Part shown: positions 7,365 through 10,870 of the stretch, one piece after another
Layout of the letters: each line of letters opens with the position of its first letter
How positions within the stretch are numbered: the first letter of the stretch is position 1
Assembly: GCA_964469765.1 (NCBI GenBank)
Contig: CAYYAU010000022.1
Location: 1-10,870 of the forward strand
Source: CAYYAU01 sp964469765 [NCBI: uncultured Clostridia bacterium]
GTDB taxonomy: Bacteria > UBA6262 > WVXT01 > CAYYAU01
DNA: 10,870 nt
Direction: 5' to 3'
Position numbers and translations under genes: made by a program
The notes under the pieces: generated by a model
Database searches by the model: none
What the model saw: the letters and a program-made list of their open reading frames with translations, nothing else
What the model was told of the DNA's origin: nothing

Positions 7365-8054
7365 ATGCCTGAATTTGTAGTAATTGGATTAGGTACCTTT
7401 GGTTTTTCTGTTGCAAAACGTCTTGCTGAGAAAGGGTATGAGGTTTTAGCTATTGATGAAGACGAGGAAAAAGTACAAATGGTTTCTTCTTTGGTATCGC
7501 AAGCTGTACAGGCAGATGCAACTGATGAGCAGGCTTTGTCTTCATTAGGTGTACAGGATATGGATACAGCGGTTGTTAGTATTGGTCAAAATATGGAGGC
7601 AAGTATTCTAATCACATTAATTTTGAAAGAACTGGGGGTTAAAAAAATAATAGCAAAAGCATTAAACCAATTACACGGAACAGTGTTAAGAAAGATTGGA
7701 GCAGATAAAGTTGTATTTCCTGAAAGGGATATGGGGGTGAAGCTTGCTGATACGCTTATTACCCCTAACTTCTTTGAGAGTATTGAACTTTCGGCTCAAT
7801 ATGAAATAGTTGAGATATCAGCTCCAAAGATTTTTATTGGAAAAACTTTAAAAGCACTTGATTTAAGAGCAGAATATGGTGTAGATGTAATTGCTATTAA
7901 GAAAAAGGTACCATTTTTGACAGATACAGGAGAGTCCGATTTTAAAGAGGAAATTAAAATTGCTCCTAATGCTGATTATGAAATTGTTGAAGGGGACATT
8001 CTTATTGTTTTAGGAGCTACCAATAAGATAGAGAGGTTGAAAAAACTACAATGA
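7365..8054 (+). CDS. ktrA: TrkA/KtrA-type RCK regulatory subunit of the K+ transporter
   Basis: This cytoplasmic regulator forms a ring beneath the TrkH/KtrB dimer and gates it in response to bound nucleotides. The 229 aa hold one RCK_N plus one RCK_C domain, as in KtrA, rather than the duplicated set of E. coli TrkA (about 458 aa). The Rossmann fold shows GLGTFG (8-13) and an acidic D31 at the end of strand 2 for the ribose. DATDE (51-55) and IGADKVVFPE (111-120) are also conserved. RCK_C runs from about 137 to the end, with YGVDVIAIKK (171-180) and EGDILIVLG (209-217). The ATG at 7365 has AAGGAG (7353-7358) at good distance; a nearer ATG at 7360 is out of frame. An 85-base gap separates it from ktrB with no clear promoter. 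Confidence 0.95.
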   Translation: MPEFVVIGLGTFGFSVAKRLAEKGYEVLAIDEDEEKVQMVSSLVSQAVQADATDEQALSSLGVQDMDTAVVSIGQNMEASILITLILKELGVKKIIAKALNQLHGTVLRKIGADKVVFPERDMGVKLADTLITPNFFESIELSAQYEIVEISAPKIFIGKTLKALDLRAEYGVDVIAIKKKVPFLTDTGESDFKEEIKIAPNADYEIVEGDILIVLGATNKIERLKKLQ

Positions 8055-8377
8055 TGGGTAAAAAGAAAAAGATTAAAAACATTAATGAATTGGAAAAACA
8101 CATCAGTGAGATTGTTGACAAGAAGGAAAAACTTGAGAAGTTAATTGAGCTTGGGAAATTTTATTTTTTGAATGAAAAGTATAATGATGCTATTACTAAA
8201 TTTGACCAAGCCCTAAAGCTGAATGATAAGAATCCAGAGATTTACTATAATCTTGGAGTTATTTATGAAAGTAAGAATGATATTGAAAAGGCAAAAAAGA
8301 TGTATCAGAAAGCATTAGAATTAAATCCTCATTATGTATTAGCAAGGCAACATCTTGAAAAGCTTATAGGGGTATAA
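8051..8377 (+). CDS. Small TPR-repeat protein
   Basis: This 108-residue protein of unknown function consists largely of two tetratricopeptide repeats (about 27-59 and 62-95), protein-binding helical hairpins. The first contains YFLNEKYNDAITKFDQAL. The second contains YYNLGVIYESKNDIEKAKK followed by YQKALELNP. The N-terminus is lysine-rich (MMGKKKKIK); no signal peptide or membrane segment is visible, so it is probably cytoplasmic. It starts at ATG 8051, sharing an ATGA with the ktrA stop; the next Met (8054) is an equally possible start. pheS begins two bases after its stop, and the pheS Shine-Dalgarno lies inside this gene, so the three genes are translationally linked. An adaptor role for the K+ transporter or for PheS is conceivable, but nothing in the sequence shows it. 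Confidence 0.8.
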   Translation: MMGKKKKIKNINELEKHISEIVDKKEKLEKLIELGKFYFLNEKYNDAITKFDQALKLNDKNPEIYYNLGVIYESKNDIEKAKKMYQKALELNPHYVLARQHLEKLIGV

Positions 8378-8379
8378 AT

Positions 8380-9387
8380 ATGGAAGAGTTAATAAGAGAT
8401 ATTCAGTATCAATTTAGAAAGGAGGTTGTAAATGTTAAAGAAAAAGGTTTATTAGAAAAAATTATAATTAAGTATTTAGGGAAAAACGGATTAATAAATC
8501 AACTATTTAAAAAAGTTACCGCATCATCGGTTGATAAAAAGCCATATTATGGAAGATTAGCTAATGAACTTAAACACGAGATAATTACCCAAATTGAAAA
8601 GAAAAAAGATGAGATTTTATCTCATATTGAAAAAGGGAGTTTTATAGATTTAACACTTCCGGGAAGGAAATTTCCCATTGGAAAAGCTCACCCTGTATCT
8701 ATAGTTTTAGACGAGATTGAAGAGATTTTTGCTCAAATGGGGTTTACAGTTTATTATGGTCCTGAAGTGGAAACTGAATATTATAATTTTGAAGCTTTAA
8801 ATATGCAAAAGCATCACCCCGCTAGGGATATGTGGAGTACATTTTATCTCCCAGAAGGTAAACTGCTTCGTACTCATACCTCTCCTGTTCAGATTAGAAT
8901 GATGGAGAAAGAGAAACCACCTATTGCAATGATTGCACCGGGCAAATGTTTTCGCAGGGATAATCTTGATGCTTCACATTCATCTGTATTTCATCAGGTT
9001 GAGGGACTTTTGGTGGATGAAAGAGTTAAATTCTCTCATTTAAAGGGTGTACTTACTACATTTGCAAAAAATATGTTTAATAAAGAGGTTGTTCTTAGAT
9101 TTCGTCCAAGTTATTTTCCATTTACAGAACCAAGTGTTGAAGTAGATATAAGATGTGCAATCTGTTCAGGTAAAGGATGCTCTGTATGTGGAGGAAACGG
9201 ATGGTTAGAGATTTTAGGTGCGGGGATGGTAAATCCTGCAGTGTTTGAAAAGGTTGGATATGACCCAAATATCTATACTGGTTTTGCCTTTGGAATGGGT
9301 GTTGAACGGATAGCTATGTTGAGAGCAGGTATTGATGATATAAGACTATTCTTTGAAAATGATATAAGATTTTTAGAACAATTTTGA
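8380..9387 (+). CDS. pheS: Phenylalanine-tRNA ligase alpha subunit
   Basis: PheS is the catalytic class II subunit of the alpha2-beta2 phenylalanyl-tRNA synthetase, which charges tRNA-Phe in the cytoplasm. The 335 aa match the usual 330-340. An N-terminal helical arm (1-90) precedes the catalytic domain: PGRKFPIGKAHP (94-105), then motif 2 around GKCFRRDNLDASHSSVFHQ (188-206) with the ATP-binding arginines. Motif 3, GFAFGMGVERIAML (301-314), completes the core. A four-cysteine knuckle C259-x2-C262-x4-C267-x2-C270, followed by GGNGWLEILGAGMV, is seen in many bacterial PheS and may bind zinc. The ATG at 8380 has AGGGGT (8368-8373) six bases before it. The beta subunit gene pheT, normally immediately downstream, is absent here; a non-coding stretch and tRNA genes follow, so pheT must lie elsewhere. 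Confidence 0.97.
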   Translation: MEELIRDIQYQFRKEVVNVKEKGLLEKIIIKYLGKNGLINQLFKKVTASSVDKKPYYGRLANELKHEIITQIEKKKDEILSHIEKGSFIDLTLPGRKFPIGKAHPVSIVLDEIEEIFAQMGFTVYYGPEVETEYYNFEALNMQKHHPARDMWSTFYLPEGKLLRTHTSPVQIRMMEKEKPPIAMIAPGKCFRRDNLDASHSSVFHQVEGLLVDERVKFSHLKGVLTTFAKNMFNKEVVLRFRPSYFPFTEPSVEVDIRCAICSGKGCSVCGGNGWLEILGAGMVNPAVFEKVGYDPNIYTGFAFGMGVERIAMLRAGIDDIRLFFENDIRFLEQF

Positions 9388-9404
9388 AATTTCATATTTT
9401 TTTG

Positions 9405-9432
9405 TTGAATGCAAAATCGCCCTCTTTATGAT
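9405..9432 (+). promoter_or_regulatory. Candidate promoter of the tRNA-tig unit
   Basis: TTGAAT (9405-9410) and TATGAT (9427-9432) are separated by 16 bases and match four and five of six consensus positions. Transcription would start near 9440 and enter the GC-rich element before tRNA-Arg. It is the only reasonable promoter between pheS and the tRNAs. Confidence 0.4.
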
Positions 9433-9433
9433 G

Positions 9434-9521
9434 TACACTTTTTCCGCCAAACGACCGGCGGATCAACCTCCTGCCTTTGGCGAGGCTCGCCTTCGGCGGA
9501 TGGCTGAAACTTTACACTTTT
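9434..9521. repeat. GC-rich palindromic element between 9-base direct repeats
   Basis: A roughly 70-base GC-rich block (9443-9512) stands out sharply from its AT-rich surroundings. It is built of CGCC/GGCG units. TCCGCC (9443-9448) can pair with GGCGGA at 9457-9462, or with the second copy at 9495-9500. GGCGA-GGC-TCGCC (9479-9491) forms one hairpin, and CGCC-TTC-GGCG (9488-9498) forms an overlapping one. The nine bases TACACTTTT occur on both sides (9434-9442 and 9513-9521), looking like a target-site duplication. It has no coding capacity and could be a small non-autonomous mobile or REP-like element. Confidence 0.5.
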
Positions 9522-9532
9522 AATTTAAATAT

Positions 9533-9605
9533 GTGCCTGTAGCTCAATGGATAGAGCAGCGGATTTCGGATCCGCGTGTTGGGGGTTCAAATCCTCTCAG
9601 GCACG
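9533..9605 (+). tRNA. tRNA-Arg (anticodon TCG)
   Basis: Acceptor stem GTGCCTG (9533-9539) pairs fully with CAGGCAC (9598-9604), with discriminator G9605. The D stem is GCTC/GAGC. The anticodon stem GCGGA/TCCGC encloses loop TTTCGGA, with anticodon TCG at 9566-9568, reading CGN arginine codons by wobble. The T arm GGGGG-TTCAAAT-CCTCT has two G-U pairs. It is 73 nt; the 3' CCA is not encoded. Confidence 0.95.
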
Positions 9606-9712
9606 TTGTGTAGAATAGTTCCTTAATAAAGAATAGAGAAATCAGAACGCAAGGCAAATTCATAAATCTTTCTTAATGGTGTAGTCTACCTGGGGGATTT
9701 ATTATACCGCTT
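9606..9712. other. Spacer between tRNA-Arg and tRNA-Lys
   Basis: These 107 bases hold no gene. A TATTAT (9700-9705) just before tRNA-Lys could be a -10 box but has no matching -35, so read-through from the promoter ahead of tRNA-Arg is likelier. I see no terminator. Confidence 0.4.
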
Positions 9713-9785
9713 GCGCTCATAGCTCAACAGGTAGAGCAGCTGCCTCTTAAGCAGAAGGTTGCAGGTTCGATTCCTGCTGGGCGCA
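9713..9785 (+). tRNA. tRNA-Lys (anticodon CTT)
   Basis: Acceptor GCGCTCA (9713-9719) pairs with TGGGCGC (9778-9784) with one G-U pair; the discriminator is A9785. The D stem is GCTC/GAGC. The anticodon loop CTCTTAA places CTT at 9746-9748, reading AAG. The T arm GCAGG-TTCGATT-CCTGC is perfect. The top pair of the anticodon stem (positions 27-43) is a G-A mismatch, tolerable but unusual. It is 73 nt, with no encoded CCA. Confidence 0.94.
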
Positions 9786-9809
9786 TACTAATAGAAAAGA
9801 CAATTTTCT

Positions 9810-9893
9810 GCTGGGATGGCGGAATTGGTAGACGCGTTAGGCTTAGGACCTAATGGGAGTAATCCTTTGGGAGTTCAAATCTCCCTCCCAGCA
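9810..9893 (+). tRNA. tRNA-Leu (anticodon TAG)
   Basis: Acceptor GCTGGGA (9810-9816) pairs perfectly with TCCCAGC (9886-9892); the discriminator is A9893, as required for leucine tRNAs. Anticodon stem TTAGG/CCTAA encloses loop CTTAGGA with TAG at 9844-9846. The long variable arm (about 15 bases, TGGGAGTAATCCTTT) marks a class II tRNA. The T arm is GGGAG-TTCAAAT-CTCCC. It is 84 nt without CCA. The trigger factor gene starts 14 bases downstream. Confidence 0.96.
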
Positions 9894-9907
9894 GGTGTGA
9901 GGTAAAA

Positions 9908-10870
9908 ATGAAAACAACTATAATTAAAAAAGAACAATGTCTCCAGGAAATTGGTGTTGAAATACCATATAGTAGTTTTGAAGAAAAAATGGAGTTAAAT
10001 TTTAAAGAATACCAAAAGCAAACCCTAATACCTGGATTTAGAAAGGGTTCTGCTCCGATCAATCTGGTAAAACAGAGGTTTTCAGAGAAATGTTATAGTC
10101 AGACTATTGACGAGTTACTTCAAGGGGTTATAGATATAATTCTTAAGGAAAAGAGTTTGGTGCCTGTTGTGCCGGTTACTATAAATAATCTTAAAATAGA
10201 GAAACCAAATATTTCTTTCGTAATGAAGGTAGAGTTTCTTCCTAAAATAAAGGTGGAAAATTATAAAAAGATACGATTAACCAAACCTATTAAAAGGGTA
10301 ACTAAACAGAACATTGAAGAAAACTGTAGGATGATTCAAGAAGAAAGAGCTTCTTTAGAGATTTCTTCTAGCGAGATAGTTACAAAAGACCATTATGTTA
10401 TTGTAGATTATGAAGCAAAGATTGGTAATAGAGTTTTAGAGGCTGAAAGAGCCAAGAACCAACTAATCAAGGTTGATCAACAGAGTTATCTTCCAGGTTT
10501 TACTGAGCAGTTAATAGGAATGAAAAAAGGTCAGACAAAAGAGATAAAGATTACTTTCCCACAGAATTATTTTAATAAAGAACTCCAATTAAAAGAGGCT
10601 ATATTTACAGTAACATTAAATGAAATAAAAGAAAGATGTTTACCACCCCTTGATGATGATTTTGCGAAAAATTTAAACTTTAAAAGTTTAACTCACTTAA
10701 AACAGGAGATAGAAAAAAACTTAAAATTACAAAGTGAAAAAGTATCTGAAGAATCACTAAGAAAACAAATTGATGATAGACTTATTGAACGTAATAGATT
10801 TTCTTTACCAGAGGGTCTTGTTGAGCTGCAGACTCAGCAGATAATAAAAGATCTCCAAGAATATTATAAA
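9908..10870 (+). CDS. tig: Trigger factor (3' end outside window)
   Basis: Trigger factor is the ribosome-bound chaperone and peptidyl-prolyl isomerase that meets nascent chains at the exit tunnel, docking on L23. The frame from ATG 9908 is open to the window edge: 321 residues of a usual 420-450. The ribosome-binding N-terminal domain (about 1-115) contains the signature GFRKG (43-47), with PGFRKGSAP around it. The FKBP-like isomerase domain spans about 160-245, with VIVDYEAKIGNRVLE, LPGFTEQLIGMKKGQ and ITFPQNYF. The start of the C-terminal helical substrate cradle follows, with LDDDFAKNL near 258. GAGGT (9899-9903), four bases before the ATG, is the Shine-Dalgarno and lies only 5 bases after tRNA-Leu. 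clpP and clpX often follow tig, but are out of view. Confidence 0.96.
   Translation, partial: MKTTIIKKEQCLQEIGVEIPYSSFEEKMELNFKEYQKQTLIPGFRKGSAPINLVKQRFSEKCYSQTIDELLQGVIDIILKEKSLVPVVPVTINNLKIEKPNISFVMKVEFLPKIKVENYKKIRLTKPIKRVTKQNIEENCRMIQEERASLEISSSEIVTKDHYVIVDYEAKIGNRVLEAERAKNQLIKVDQQSYLPGFTEQLIGMKKGQTKEIKITFPQNYFNKELQLKEAIFTVTLNEIKERCLPPLDDDFAKNLNFKSLTHLKQEIEKNLKLQSEKVSEESLRKQIDDRLIERNRFSLPEGLVELQTQQIIKDLQEYYK

Noticed and set aside
9388-9440. Rho-independent terminator after pheS
   Set aside because: There is a T-run (9397-9403) but no GC stem in front of it.
9850-10062. Minus-strand reading frame over tRNA-Leu and the tig start
   Set aside because: It overlaps a well-formed tRNA and the conserved trigger factor N-terminus on the + strand.

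Overview
The window is an AT-rich bacterial chromosome segment, judged by eye. Almost every gene lies on the + strand, packed into short, often overlapping operons. All recognisable genes are housekeeping or envelope functions: a sugar phosphomutase, a GT39-type membrane glycosyltransferase, a PAP2 phosphatase, enolase, an FtsB/DivIC-type division protein, IF3, L35, L20, a two-part K+ transporter, a TPR protein, PheS, three tRNAs and trigger factor. I see no phage gene, transposase or CRISPR array. The organism is clearly a bacterium, but I cannot name the phylum. The gene order (K+ transporter between rplT and pheS, no pheT after pheS) and the small non-coding repeats would suit a poorly sampled lineage; that is inference.

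Layout. (1) 1-2543: the C-terminal part of a phosphoglucomutase/phosphomannomutase, a GT39 glycosyltransferase and a PAP2 phosphatase, each overlapping the next by 8 or 4 bases. This looks like an envelope-glycan unit: sugar-phosphate supply, transfer from a lipid carrier, and possibly lipid-carrier dephosphorylation. (2) 2544-2739: a spacer with short decayed repeat-like text. (3) 2740-4345: eno and an ftsB/divIC-like gene, one base apart. (4) 4346-4669: a clear sigma70-type promoter and a roughly 260-base structured leader ahead of infC. The leader has a three-way junction and competing helices. (5) 4670-9387: infC-rpmI-rplT, then ktrB-ktrA, a TPR gene and pheS. (6) 9388-9532: a possible promoter followed by a GC-rich palindromic insert between 9-base direct repeats. 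(7) 9533-9893: tRNA-Arg(TCG), tRNA-Lys(CTT) and tRNA-Leu(TAG), none with an encoded CCA. (8) 9908 to the end: trigger factor, only 14 bases after tRNA-Leu and cut by the window edge.

How it works together. The infC-rpmI-rplT block is the classic translation operon, expected to be autoregulated by L20 acting on the leader and by IF3 acting on its own rare start codon. Here infC appears to begin at ATA, placed at ideal distance from a near-perfect Shine-Dalgarno. The K+ uptake genes are fused into this operon by an 8-base overlap of rplT and ktrB, so ribosome synthesis and K+ import may be expressed together. The strongest candidates for something undescribed are the infC leader RNA, the GC-rich element in the tRNA leader, and the tRNA-Leu/tig junction, where tRNA 3' processing would itself create the tig mRNA 5' end.
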